The notes under the pieces: model-generated
The model's database searches: none
The model's input: the letters and a program-made list of their open reading frames with translations, nothing else
Told to the model about the DNA's origin: nothing
Shown: piece by piece, positions 51,915 through 60,173 of the stretch
Numbering within the stretch: the first letter of the stretch is position 1
Layout: each line of letters starts with the position of its first letter
Program-made: the position numbers and the translations under genes
Source: Akkermansia muciniphila
GTDB taxonomy: Bacteria > Verrucomicrobiota > Verrucomicrobiia > Opitutales > UBA953
DNA: 60,217 nt
Direction: 5' to 3'
Assembly: GCA_943331445.1 (NCBI GenBank)
Contig: CALQLO010000013.1
Location: 1 to 60,217 of the forward strand

Positions 51915-53009
51915 TCAACCACCAACCGGGGTCGGATTGACGACGGGGGGGCGGTTCTTCTCTTCGACGGCACGCTGAACGTTATCCAGAATCTTCTTGG
52001 AGGCCTCGGTCAGGCCGCCGCCACCGGAAGTGGTCGAGCTAGGGCCGGAAGGAGCCCCCACCTTGCTCTCACCCCGAGCTTCTTCGCGAGACTTAGTGCC
52101 ATCCAGAAGTTCGACGCCCTTCGGCATGAACGAGCCGTTCCACACCAGGTCGACTTCGCGCGGAGCCGTGCCGACCATGTCGGAGACGGTCTTCGCAATC
52201 TCCGCCGGCAGCTTACTGGACTCGAGGGTGCTGACGACCAACTGATATTCTTCGCCCGTCAGAGGGATGATCAGAATCTTGCCCGGCACCATCGCCACGG
52301 CGCGAATCGGCAGGGTCGGCTCGGCACCCGCAGCGGGCTTGACGGGATTCACGGCCACAGGCGCTGGCTGGCCACCTGCGGGGCGCGGGACGGACATGTC
52401 GTAGGCGGTGGCCACGAGCTGGGTACCCGGCTCAATCGTGAGCGGTCCGTAATTGGAATCGGCAACGGTGGTTTCCACCTGGCCACGGATGCAACTCACC
52501 AAGGTCTGCCCCAGCGGACCCGCTGGGTGATATTCGACCTTATAAATCGTGCCGCGAATCCGAGTCATGCCCACCGGGGTGCGCACCACGTAAGAAGACA
52601 TCGCGTTGAGCTTGCGGACTTCGCCGGTGATTTTTCCGTGTAAAACTTCGAGCTCGGTGACGGAGGGGCTGGGCTCTTTCTCGAGCTTAGCATAACCGCC
52701 GGCAATGATCGCATCGGACGCGACCTGCTTAAAATTCCGGACTTCCAAGGCGGTATCGGCACTGAGCACGACAGTGGAACCATTGGAGAACGAAAGTTCG
52801 ATGGTGGAGGCGGCCCCCGCCTCGATGACGATGCCTTCCTTGAGGACGGCGCCAACGGCCAGCGGCTTCTTGGTCTTGTTGACGTCCGTGACGGTGGCGG
52901 TGCCTTGGATCTTGCCGACTTCGATCAGCCCGTTCTGCAACGCGGCGGAGGAGAAGGCAGGAAGCAAGACGACGGCAACCATTCCTAGGTGCTTTAAAAA
53001 GAAACTCAT
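51915..53009 (-). CDS. Secreted FecR-domain protein
   Basis: 364 residues with a Sec signal (MVAVVLLPAFSSA). A FecR domain spans about 30-150, with GAVLKEGIVIEAGAASTIEL, FSNGSTVVLSADTALEV and VRTPVGMTRIRGTIYKVEY. The rest has Pro-rich linkers and a Gly/Ser-rich segment before a Pro/Asn C-terminus. FecR modules bind partners at the membrane, often in signalling; here no cognate sigma gene is adjacent. A terminator follows and another lies before the start, so it is its own transcription unit. Confidence 0.88.
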   Translation of the reverse strand: MSFFLKHLGMVAVVLLPAFSSAALQNGLIEVGKIQGTATVTDVNKTKKPLAVGAVLKEGIVIEAGAASTIELSFSNGSTVVLSADTALEVRNFKQVASDAIIAGGYAKLEKEPSPSVTELEVLHGKITGEVRKLNAMSSYVVRTPVGMTRIRGTIYKVEYHPAGPLGQTLVSCIRGQVETTVADSNYGPLTIEPGTQLVATAYDMSVPRPAGGQPAPVAVNPVKPAAGAEPTLPIRAVAMVPGKILIIPLTGEEYQLVVSTLESSKLPAEIAKTVSDMVGTAPREVDLVWNGSFMPKGVELLDGTKSREEARGESKVGAPSGPSSTTSGGGGLTEASKKILDNVQRAVEEKNRPPVVNPTPVGG

Positions 53010-53063
53010 AGAGACTTGGGGGAATGAAAATCTAGACCACGGACAGAGGCTGGCAACCCGTAA

Positions 53064-53092
53064 ACAAAAAAGCCCCCATCTGGGGGCTTTTT
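53064..53092. terminator. Bidirectional terminator after pfp
   Basis: Stem AAAGCCCCC/GGGGGCTTT with loop ATCT (53069-53090), with A-run and T-run on either side, ending the minus-strand pfp transcript. Confidence 0.88.
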
Positions 53093-53111
53093 CTAAGAAA
53101 GCAGGCTTGAT

Positions 53112-54413
53112 TTAGGCCGTAACGTACTTCTCCAGACGACGCTGTACGGGCACCGCTGAAAGCTGGGCGTACTTTGGAAGTCCTTGGTCGAAAGGCAGTT
53201 GCAGTTCGCCCTGAATCAGGGGGAGTGCGTAGCGCACGAAGTCCGGGTGAATCGACATCTTGTCTTCGCCGATCCATTTCTCCGGGAAAGCCTTCACGCC
53301 GTTGGCGATTTCGTTCAAAGGGGCGAGCATGGTCTGGACCGCGTAGTTCTCCTTTTCCGAGCGGATGAGGATGACCATTTTGCCGGTTTCGCCAGCGAGG
53401 GCAGCCTTGACGGCGGCACCCCCACAAAGCTCAGCTTCATCGACGTCGGTCTTGGAAGCATTGTGCGAGGCGGCACGCTGGGTGATGCCCAACTTGGAAG
53501 AGCGGGCCTTGACGCCATCGAAACGAGATTCGACGAGGCTACGGAGGTATTCGCCCGCGCCACCGAGAACGGCGTGACCAAACGCATCCGTGCTCGAGGT
53601 GTCAGCTCCGAGGTAATTGCCCGTGGCATCCTGGACGCCTTCGGAAACGACGACGAAGCAGTGACCATTGGACTTCAATACTTCTTCGACGCGGCGAATG
53701 AAGTTGTCGGGATTGAAAGCGACTTCGGGGAGAAGAATGATGTGCGGGGCGGTGCAGCCGTAGTGGGTGTTCTTCACCGACTTGTCGTCATTCTTATCGC
53801 GACGCTGAGCGAGCACGGACGAAGCGGCGAGCCAGCCGGCGTTGCGGCCCATGACTTCGAGAATCGAGACGAAGTCGTTCTGACCCATGGCAGCGTTGTC
53901 GAGAGCGGTTTCGCGGATTGTGACACCGATGTGCTTGGCGACGGAGCCGAAGCCCGGGCAGTGGTCGGTGAGCGGCAGATCATTATCAATGGTCTTCGGC
54001 ACGCCGACGACGCGGAGCTCGTAACCGCGCTCCTTGGCGAGGTCGGAGATCTTGGCGGCGGTGTCCTGAGAGTCGTTGCCACCGATGTAGTGGAAGTAGC
54101 GGATGTTGTGGGCCTCGAAGACCTGGAGGATGCGATCGAAGTCTTCAGCCTTCTTCACCTTGTAGCGGCAAGTACCAAGGGCCGCACCGGGGGTGTGGCG
54201 GAGGGCCCGGAGCGTCTGCTGGGTTTCGGCGGCGAGATCGATGAGCTGCTCATTGAGCACGCCCTGGATGCCGTTCAATCCGCCGTAGATTTCGACGATT
54301 TCATCCTCATGCTTGAGGGCTTCAGCAATGACCCCGGCGAGGCTGGCGTTGATGACGGGGGTGGGACCGCCGCTCTGCGCGACGAGAAGATTGCCAATGA
54401 GGGGAGATGACAT
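53112..54413 (-). CDS. pfp: Phosphofructokinase, pyrophosphate-dependent type
   Basis: 433 residues. Phosphorylates fructose 6-phosphate. Catalytic signatures: GGNDSQDT at 111-118 and VPKTIDNDLPL at about 138-148. The Lys in PKTIDND (where ATP enzymes have Gly) and the Asp in GGxDS (where ATP enzymes have GGDGS) mark the pyrophosphate-using group. MGRNAGWLA and YGCTAPHIILLPEV follow. So glycolysis here would be reversible and spare ATP. The exact phosphate donor should be tested. The leader TCAACCTGTTCACTCCC lacks a Shine-Dalgarno sequence. Confidence 0.9.
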   Translation of the reverse strand: MSSPLIGNLLVAQSGGPTPVINASLAGVIAEALKHEDEIVEIYGGLNGIQGVLNEQLIDLAAETQQTLRALRHTPGAALGTCRYKVKKAEDFDRILQVFEAHNIRYFHYIGGNDSQDTAAKISDLAKERGYELRVVGVPKTIDNDLPLTDHCPGFGSVAKHIGVTIRETALDNAAMGQNDFVSILEVMGRNAGWLAASSVLAQRRDKNDDKSVKNTHYGCTAPHIILLPEVAFNPDNFIRRVEEVLKSNGHCFVVVSEGVQDATGNYLGADTSSTDAFGHAVLGGAGEYLRSLVESRFDGVKARSSKLGITQRAASHNASKTDVDEAELCGGAAVKAALAGETGKMVILIRSEKENYAVQTMLAPLNEIANGVKAFPEKWIGEDKMSIHPDFVRYALPLIQGELQLPFDQGLPKYAQLSAVPVQRRLEKYVTA

Positions 54414-54506
54414 GGGAGTGAACAGGTTGAAAAGTGGGTTGTGGGAAGCCCCACCCCCCTTGGCAACACGGAAAACCCTCCCCTACCCCTACCCCCCTCG
54501 GAAGGC

Positions 54507-55937
54507 CTACAAAATACGCCCGACCTTAACTTTCGCCGACTCAGGCACCCGCTGGGACCAGACGGCGACCTGAGCCGCAAAAGCGTCCACTTGAGCCCCA
54601 GCGGAGCCGGTCAGCTCGCCCGCCTTGGCGACAGCATCGAGCAGGACGGACTTGGGCAGGCGGAGGCGATTATCTCCCGCAAGGCGGTCCACGAGGTCAT
54701 TCCGCTCGATCTTGCCCGAGCGCAGGTCTCGAGCCACCGCAACGGCGTGCTCCTTGATAGCCTCGTGGGCCTCTTCGCGGCCGGCGCCCGCCTTAACAGC
54801 CTCCATGAGGAAAGTGGTCGTGAGTAGAAACGGGAGATAATGACGCGACTCGCGTTCAATGACCGGGCGATTGACCTCCATCTGCCCAAGCACGGTAAGG
54901 AAGGCCTCGAAGAGTCCGTCGATCGCCATGAAGGCATCCGGCAACAAGACACGGCGGACGACGGAACAAGAGACATCGCCTTCATTCCACTGATCACCGG
55001 AAAGCGAAGCAGCCATGGCGAGGTGACCACGCAGGATAACATGGAATCCGTTGATCCGCTCGCAGGTGCGGGCGTTCATCTTGTGCGGCATCGCCGAAGA
55101 GCCCACTTGGCCAGGCAGGAAGCCTTCGCTGGCGAGCTCGTGGCCGGCCATAAGGCGAAGCGTTTTAGCAAAAGACGAAGGACCGCTGGCGGCGGAGAGT
55201 AACGCGGAGACCACTTCGAGGTCCATCGAGCGGGGGTAAACCTGGCCGACGGCGTTAAGCGAATGCGGGATGCCGAGGTGCACCAGCACGCGACCTTCGA
55301 GTTGGGAGGCCTTGGCGGCATCACCGGAGAAAAGCGTCAGTTGGTCCAGCTGCGTACCGACGGCACCCTTAAGGCCGCGGGCGGCGAAAGCCCCGAGGGC
55401 GGCATCCACTTGCGCGACACCGCGCAAGCAATCTTCACCAAACATTGCCCAACGCTTACCTACCGTTGTGGGCTGGGCCGCGACATTGTGGGTACGGGCG
55501 GCGATTAATACGTCGCGGTCCGTCTGAGCGCGTCTTGCCAACGCCGCAAGGGCGGCGATGGATTTTGCCCGGATGAGCTGGAGCGAACGGAAGACCTGGA
55601 GCTGCTCCACGGATTCGGTGAGGTCACGGCTAGTCAGGCCCTTGTGCACGTGCTGGTGGCCGGCGAGGGCGCAGAACTCATCGATGCGTGCTTTGACGTC
55701 ATGGCGGGTCTCTTCCTCGCGCTTGCGGATAGCTTCGAAATCAACCTGCTCTTTGACCTTCTCGTAGGCTGCGATGGCCTCCGCCGGGATATCCAGACCG
55801 AGGTCGCGTTGGGCCTTCATGACGGCGATCCAATACTCGCGCTCGAGGACCACGCGGCCACGGGTGGACCAGATTGCCTTCATCGCTGGGGAGGCGTAGC
55901 GATCGGCGAGGACATTAGGGACGTTATCGGAATCCAT
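54507..55937 (-). CDS. purB: Adenylosuccinate lyase
   Basis: 476 residues from the ATG at 55937 (MDSDNVPNVL); a GTG at 55961 would add 8 residues and lies 2 nt past the holA stop. Fumarase superfamily; the signature GSSAMPHKMNARTCE holds the catalytic Ser loop, and THNVAAQPTTVGKRW the His region. It splits adenylosuccinate and SAICAR in purine synthesis. The subfamily is the longer PurB form that extends to about 475 residues. Purine genes purD and purB are thus both in the window but not adjacent. Confidence 0.92.
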   Translation of the reverse strand: MDSDNVPNVLADRYASPAMKAIWSTRGRVVLEREYWIAVMKAQRDLGLDIPAEAIAAYEKVKEQVDFEAIRKREEETRHDVKARIDEFCALAGHQHVHKGLTSRDLTESVEQLQVFRSLQLIRAKSIAALAALARRAQTDRDVLIAARTHNVAAQPTTVGKRWAMFGEDCLRGVAQVDAALGAFAARGLKGAVGTQLDQLTLFSGDAAKASQLEGRVLVHLGIPHSLNAVGQVYPRSMDLEVVSALLSAASGPSSFAKTLRLMAGHELASEGFLPGQVGSSAMPHKMNARTCERINGFHVILRGHLAMAASLSGDQWNEGDVSCSVVRRVLLPDAFMAIDGLFEAFLTVLGQMEVNRPVIERESRHYLPFLLTTTFLMEAVKAGAGREEAHEAIKEHAVAVARDLRSGKIERNDLVDRLAGDNRLRLPKSVLLDAVAKAGELTGSAGAQVDAFAAQVAVWSQRVPESAKVKVGRIL

Positions 55938-55963
55938 CGGAAAGTGTTCTGTTTGTATCACGC

Positions 55964-57127
55964 CTAACGCTTCACGGCAAGCGCTCGGAGAAACATCGCC
56001 CGCACCGAGGGCTCATCTAGGCCGCGATTGGAGGCATCGAAACAATCGGCGCAGGCCAACTGTAAGTCCACCAGCTCCACGAGGCTGAAACGGGCCGCGG
56101 CGGGGGCGACCTTATTGCTGACGTACCAAGGGTTCTGGGAAAAAAGATTCGCCGAAGACTTGGCGGCGGAGCCGAAGGTCGGCCCATGGCGAGAACTGGC
56201 GGTTTCGAACTGTCCCTTGGCCAGTCCGGCTTCACTCACACGAAAATCCCCCGAGTCGACGAGGCAACGGATTTGAATGAGCAGGCGGAGGCGGTTCTGC
56301 AACGCGGCCAGTAACGGGCGACTGGAAGACTCGTTGAAGAAATACCGGTCCAGGGAATCCAGCGCCCACTTGAGATCCCGCGAAGCCAGGGCCTCGATCG
56401 GCTCGAAGAAATCCCCTTCACCGAAAGGCGGCACCAAGAGCAGCACGTCGGCCTCGCGGATCGTGCCACCGGGGCCAGCGTAAGAAGCGAGCTTCTCGCA
56501 CTCGACGAGCACGAGGCGGGTAGACTGCCCCACTCGGCCGACAATCATCTCCGGCACGCCGCGGTCGAATTTCGCACCGAGCGAGCGTAGGTGTTCGGCG
56601 GCCAGCGCGAGTTGCATATCGCCTTGAGCGTCGTCCTTACTGAAAGCCGATTTCGATGCCGAGGCATGCAGGATGAATTCATCCGCGACATCCTTCAGGG
56701 CGGAGAGATCTTTACGCCGGCCATCATAAGGGGACGCCGAGATGATGATGAAGATTTCTGCGGGAGCCTCGGTCGCGGCCGCCAATACCCGGGCGAGGCT
56801 TTCTTTCACGTCGAGCGACTTAGACTGCACGGAGTCTGACACCCAATTGAGATTCCGTAGCCAGATGATGCGCTTGCCTCCGAACATGGATAGCGTCTTC
56901 ACCGAATCCACGAACTGCAGTTCAACTGGGCGGGCATCCTCGACGCGGATCATCGCGCCGGAAATAATTTCAGCCTCCGCCTCGGCTCCGGCGGCCTTCT
57001 TGGCCTGCTCGAAAAAGACCCGAGCATCCCGATCAACGAGAAACTCGTCCTTCCCGGCGACGATGGCGAAAAAACCTGGCACGCAGTTAATTTCACTCCC
57101 CGACCCCTTCTGGCAATCCTTTGTCAT
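55964..57127 (-). CDS. holA: DNA polymerase III clamp-loader delta subunit
   Basis: 387 residues from the ATG at 57127 (MTKDCQKG), preferred over 57181 because upstream sequence is non-coding repeat. The typical N-terminus FAIVAGKDEFLVDRDARVFF, the central RRKDLSALKDVADEF, and a C-terminal all-helical part (SLVELVDLQLACADCFDAS) fit HolA. It opens the sliding clamp by its conserved N-terminal domain. Divergence is high, as usual for HolA; identity rests on the overall pattern and the KDEFLVDR motif. It is followed by purB on the same strand. Confidence 0.82.
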   Translation of the reverse strand: MTKDCQKGSGSEINCVPGFFAIVAGKDEFLVDRDARVFFEQAKKAAGAEAEAEIISGAMIRVEDARPVELQFVDSVKTLSMFGGKRIIWLRNLNWVSDSVQSKSLDVKESLARVLAAATEAPAEIFIIISASPYDGRRKDLSALKDVADEFILHASASKSAFSKDDAQGDMQLALAAEHLRSLGAKFDRGVPEMIVGRVGQSTRLVLVECEKLASYAGPGGTIREADVLLLVPPFGEGDFFEPIEALASRDLKWALDSLDRYFFNESSSRPLLAALQNRLRLLIQIRCLVDSGDFRVSEAGLAKGQFETASSRHGPTFGSAAKSSANLFSQNPWYVSNKVAPAAARFSLVELVDLQLACADCFDASNRGLDEPSVRAMFLRALAVKR

Positions 57128-57145
57128 TCGCAGGCCCAAGGCCCG

Positions 57146-57235
57146 AGGTAGGGGCGCCACGGCGTGTCGTCCGTTCGCCAATGAAGAAATGAAACGGGGT
57201 GGCTTAACGGCGGGCTCGGAGAGCCCGCCCTACCT
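57146..57235. repeat. Intergenic palindromic element bounded by AGGTAGGG/CCCTACCT, 90 bp
   Basis: Left end AGGTAGGG at 57146-57153, right end CCCTACCT at 57228-57235, inverted and perfect. Inside is a 9-bp hairpin GGCGGGCTC/GAGCCCGCC with loop GGA (57209-57229). The first 15 nt equals 6143-6157. It lies between cinA and holA. No T-run, so not a standard terminator. Confidence 0.65.
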
Positions 57236-57292
57236 CAGGTATCTTCCGGCCCTCGGGTCCTCCAGCCTCAAGCCCTCCGGACTCGCCCACCC

Positions 57293-58573
57293 TCACGCTC
57301 CGTGAATCAAATCCTCGACGCGGTACTTGTTCAGCTTGCGGCGCATCCAGTCGAGCGAGGTGTTCACGGCCCGCTGCTTCACTTGGAGCCGGTCGCCCGG
57401 AATAACCACGCGGCGGGACCAGACGCCCGCCGGGGAGGCATATCCTAGATAGACCGTCCCGACTGGGTCCGCCGCCGTGCCGCCCCCCGGTCCAGCGTAA
57501 CCTGTGACGGAGAGTGCATAGTCGGAGCCAAACTTTTCAATGGTGGCGGTGGCCATGGCCACGGCACACTCAGCGGAAACCGCCCCATGCTGCGCAAGCA
57601 GGCACTCCGGAATCCCGAGCAGGCTCATCTTGGCATCGTTCGCATAACAAACCGCCGACCCCGCGAAAACCTTCGAAGCCCCGGGTACATCGGTGAAAGC
57701 ATTGGCCAGCAAGCCTCCGGTACAGGATTCCGCGAGGGCGACGGTTTTTTCCAGGCTGCGAAGTTGTTCGACGACAAGCGAGGCGAGGCAAGCGTGGCCA
57801 GTGCAGACGAAGTCATGCCCCACAGCATCGCGGACCTTGCGGGCGACATCGCATAATTGCTCGGCGGTCACGCCACTGCCCGCCGATGAGATGCGCGCAT
57901 CGACCACGCCCGTGTGCGTACCGAAAGAAAGCGCCATGCCTGGAACGAGGAACGGCCGCACGATTTCCTCCAGCGGCACGGCACCGATACCGAACGTACG
58001 CACTTGGACATACGCTTCACCCTCGCAGGCACAACCGACGCTGCGTAGCCGTGGCACGACTTGCTCGTCGAACATCGGCCGAAGTTCGAGGGAGGGGCCG
58101 GGAAGCATCACCAAGGCCTTGCCATCGCGATGCAGAAAGACGCCCGGCGCCGTACCGCGGGAGTTGGGCAGCGATTCGGCTCCGGCCGGGATGTAGCACT
58201 GGCCGAGATCCGCAGAGGAAACCTTGCGGCCAATAAGTTTGAAGCGTTCGTGCAATGCCGCCTCCGCCGCGGGCACATGTTCTAGCGTAAGACCGAGGGC
58301 CGTGGCGACGGCCTCCCGTGTGTGATCATCGGAAGTCGGGCCGATGCCACCCGTGGTGACGATTAGGTCATAGGCGCCCCAAGCGGACCCAATCTCCCGG
58401 GCGATTTCGGCCGCATCGTCGCGCACTACCACCGAACGCGTGATCGGGAGTCCGCGGCGGGCCAGATGTTCACCCAACCATAAGAGGTGGCCGTTCTCCC
58501 TGATACCATCTAACAGCTCGTCGCCCACGTTGATAACGAGGACCTGACGGGGGCGATTGGCACAGGAAAGCAT
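57293..58573 (-). CDS. cinA: CinA: competence/damage-inducible protein
   Basis: 426 residues. The N-terminal MoaB/MogA-like COG1058 domain has DLIVTTGGIGPTSDDHTREA near 88-107. The C-terminal nicotinamide-nucleotide amidase domain carries the AESCTGGLLANAFTDVPGAS block and SVTGYAGPGGGTAADPVGTVYLGY. It opens NMN to NaMN, in pyridine-nucleotide salvage, and is often linked with recA. It starts 46 nt from uvrC, divergently. The leader CTCTCCCGCAA before the ATG is pyrimidine-rich, with no Shine-Dalgarno sequence. Confidence 0.93.
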   Translation of the reverse strand: MLSCANRPRQVLVINVGDELLDGIRENGHLLWLGEHLARRGLPITRSVVVRDDAAEIAREIGSAWGAYDLIVTTGGIGPTSDDHTREAVATALGLTLEHVPAAEAALHERFKLIGRKVSSADLGQCYIPAGAESLPNSRGTAPGVFLHRDGKALVMLPGPSLELRPMFDEQVVPRLRSVGCACEGEAYVQVRTFGIGAVPLEEIVRPFLVPGMALSFGTHTGVVDARISSAGSGVTAEQLCDVARKVRDAVGHDFVCTGHACLASLVVEQLRSLEKTVALAESCTGGLLANAFTDVPGASKVFAGSAVCYANDAKMSLLGIPECLLAQHGAVSAECAVAMATATIEKFGSDYALSVTGYAGPGGGTAADPVGTVYLGYASPAGVWSRRVVIPGDRLQVKQRAVNTSLDWMRRKLNKYRVEDLIHGA

Positions 58574-58619
58574 TTGCGGGAGAGCGGGGTTCGAGCAGGG
58601 TTAAGGGCCTAGGCCAAAA

Positions 58620-60089
58620 ATGCAAACCGACCGGGAAGAACTTTCGCCCAAGGCCAAGGCCCGGCGAGCCCCCCATACCCCAGGCGTCTACCTGATGAAG
58701 GACGCTGCTGGGCTAGTCGTCTATGTCGGGAAGGCTAAAGACCTTAAAAAACGCCTGGCCTCCTATTTCGTACCCCGGCAACGCCTGACCCCCAAGGTGG
58801 CGGCCATGATGGATACGGTGGCCGATATGGAATGGCACGAGGTCCGCTCCGAGACGGAAGCCCTCCTCTTAGAGGGCAAACTGATCAAAAGGTGGCGGCC
58901 CCGCTGGAATATCCTCTTCCGCGATGACAAGCAGTTCCCGCAAGTCCGGGTCGACCTCGCCGACCCCCTGCCCAAGTTCCGCATCGTCCGCGCCCGCACC
59001 ACCGACGCCTGCCGCTATTTCGGCCCCTTTCCCCATCAACAGGCCGTCCGCCGCACGCTGAACGAAATGCGCAAGAAGTTCGGCATCCTGCTCGCCGACA
59101 GTGCCCCGCTCGCCCAACCCGATGGCACCTGGAAACTCTACGACGACGCCCGAGCCGAAATCCAGAAACACGCCAACGTCGTGACGACGGAGGAATATGC
59201 CACCCGCGTCACCGCCGCCTGCGAATTCCTCGAAGGCAAAGTCGAATCATGGAGCGAGCAGGTCGAGGCCGACATGCGTAAAGCAGCGGAAGCTCGGGAT
59301 TATGAAAAAGCCGCCAGCCTGCGAGATCTCCTCGACGCCCTCAAGCGCACGACGGAAAAATCCCGCCGCTTCCTCCGCGACAATCCCCTACCCCGCCGTG
59401 ATGAAGCCAGTGCACTCACCTCGCTCGCCGCCGCGCTCGGCCTCGAACGCCCGCCCGCCACGGCGGAGTGCTTTGATATTTCCCATATCTCGGGCACGCT
59501 CGCCGTCGCCTCAATGGTCCGCTTCGTCGACGGGCAGGCCGACAAGTCCGGCTACCGCCGCTTCAAAATCAAGACCTTCGTGGGCAATGATGACTTCCGC
59601 TCGATGCAAGAAGTCGTCGGCCGCCGCTACACGCGCCTACACGAAGAACACCGTGCGTTTCCCGAGCTCGTCATCATCGACGGGGGCCTCGGCCAGGTAC
59701 ACGCCGCCCTCGCGGCCTTCAAGGAACATGAACTCGCCCCGCCCCCGCTCATCGGCCTGGCCAAGCGTGAAGAAACCATCGTCTTCCCCGACGGCCGCGA
59801 ACTGAAGCTCCCGCGGCATGACGTCGGCCTCGCGCTGCTCATGCGCATTCGCGATGAGGCCCACCGCTTCGCCAATGATTTCAATGCCGACCTGCGCAGT
59901 CGCAAACTGCGCGAGTCGCTGCTCGACGAGATGCCTGGACTCGGACCTAAACGTAAAGACGCCCTGCTCGCGCACTTCGGTAGCATCCAGAAACTGCGCA
60001 AAGCCACCGCTGAAGAAATCGCGGAAGTCGCCGGTCTGAGCGATAAGCTGGCCGGCGAAGTGAAGGCGTATTTGGACGCGAGAGGTTGA
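58620..60089 (+). CDS. uvrC: UvrC, short form without iron-sulfur cysteines
   Basis: 489 residues, well short of the about 600 of E. coli. The GIY-YIG nuclease is at about 20-100 (TPGVYLMKDAAGLVVYVGKA), a UVR motif at about 219-253 (EQVEADMRKAAEARDYEKAA), the RNase H-like second nuclease with ECFDISHISG, DDFRSMQEVVGRRY, IDGGLGQVHAAL and RIRDEAHRFA, and a C-terminal double HhH (LDEMPGLGPKRKDALL). The catalytic acids of both incision sites look intact. Between YFGPFP and the UVR motif, where canonical UvrC has a Cys-rich CxxCxxxPC-like iron-sulfur segment, this protein reads RKKFGILLADSAPLAQPDGT with no cysteine. It is alone on the plus strand. Excision-repair incision remains the likely role. 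Confidence 0.95.
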   Translation: MQTDREELSPKAKARRAPHTPGVYLMKDAAGLVVYVGKAKDLKKRLASYFVPRQRLTPKVAAMMDTVADMEWHEVRSETEALLLEGKLIKRWRPRWNILFRDDKQFPQVRVDLADPLPKFRIVRARTTDACRYFGPFPHQQAVRRTLNEMRKKFGILLADSAPLAQPDGTWKLYDDARAEIQKHANVVTTEEYATRVTAACEFLEGKVESWSEQVEADMRKAAEARDYEKAASLRDLLDALKRTTEKSRRFLRDNPLPRRDEASALTSLAAALGLERPPATAECFDISHISGTLAVASMVRFVDGQADKSGYRRFKIKTFVGNDDFRSMQEVVGRRYTRLHEEHRAFPELVIIDGGLGQVHAALAAFKEHELAPPPLIGLAKREETIVFPDGRELKLPRHDVGLALLMRIRDEAHRFANDFNADLRSRKLRESLLDEMPGLGPKRKDALLAHFGSIQKLRKATAEEIAEVAGLSDKLAGEVKAYLDARG

Positions 60090-60119
60090 GGCCTCGATCG
60101 GCCGCCGAACGGTGGCCGC

Positions 60120-60173
60120 AGGTAGGGTCATGACTACGTCGTGACCGGGCGTGGCGTAGCCCCGCCCCTACCT
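60120..60173. repeat. Intergenic palindromic element bounded by AGGTAGGG/CCCTACCT, 54 bp
   Basis: AGGTAGGG at 60120-60127 and its exact inverse CCCTACCT at 60166-60173. Inside are imperfect hairpins, GGTCA...TGACC and GGGCG...CGCCC. Same ends as the element at 57146 and half-copy at 6143. Sits 30 nt after the uvrC stop. Nothing else is seen to the right edge. Confidence 0.65.

Noticed and set aside
53184-54410. 408-codon open frame on the plus strand
   Set aside because: It is fully antisense to pfp, whose protein motifs are clear. High GC gives long open frames opposite genes. Composition is not protein-like.
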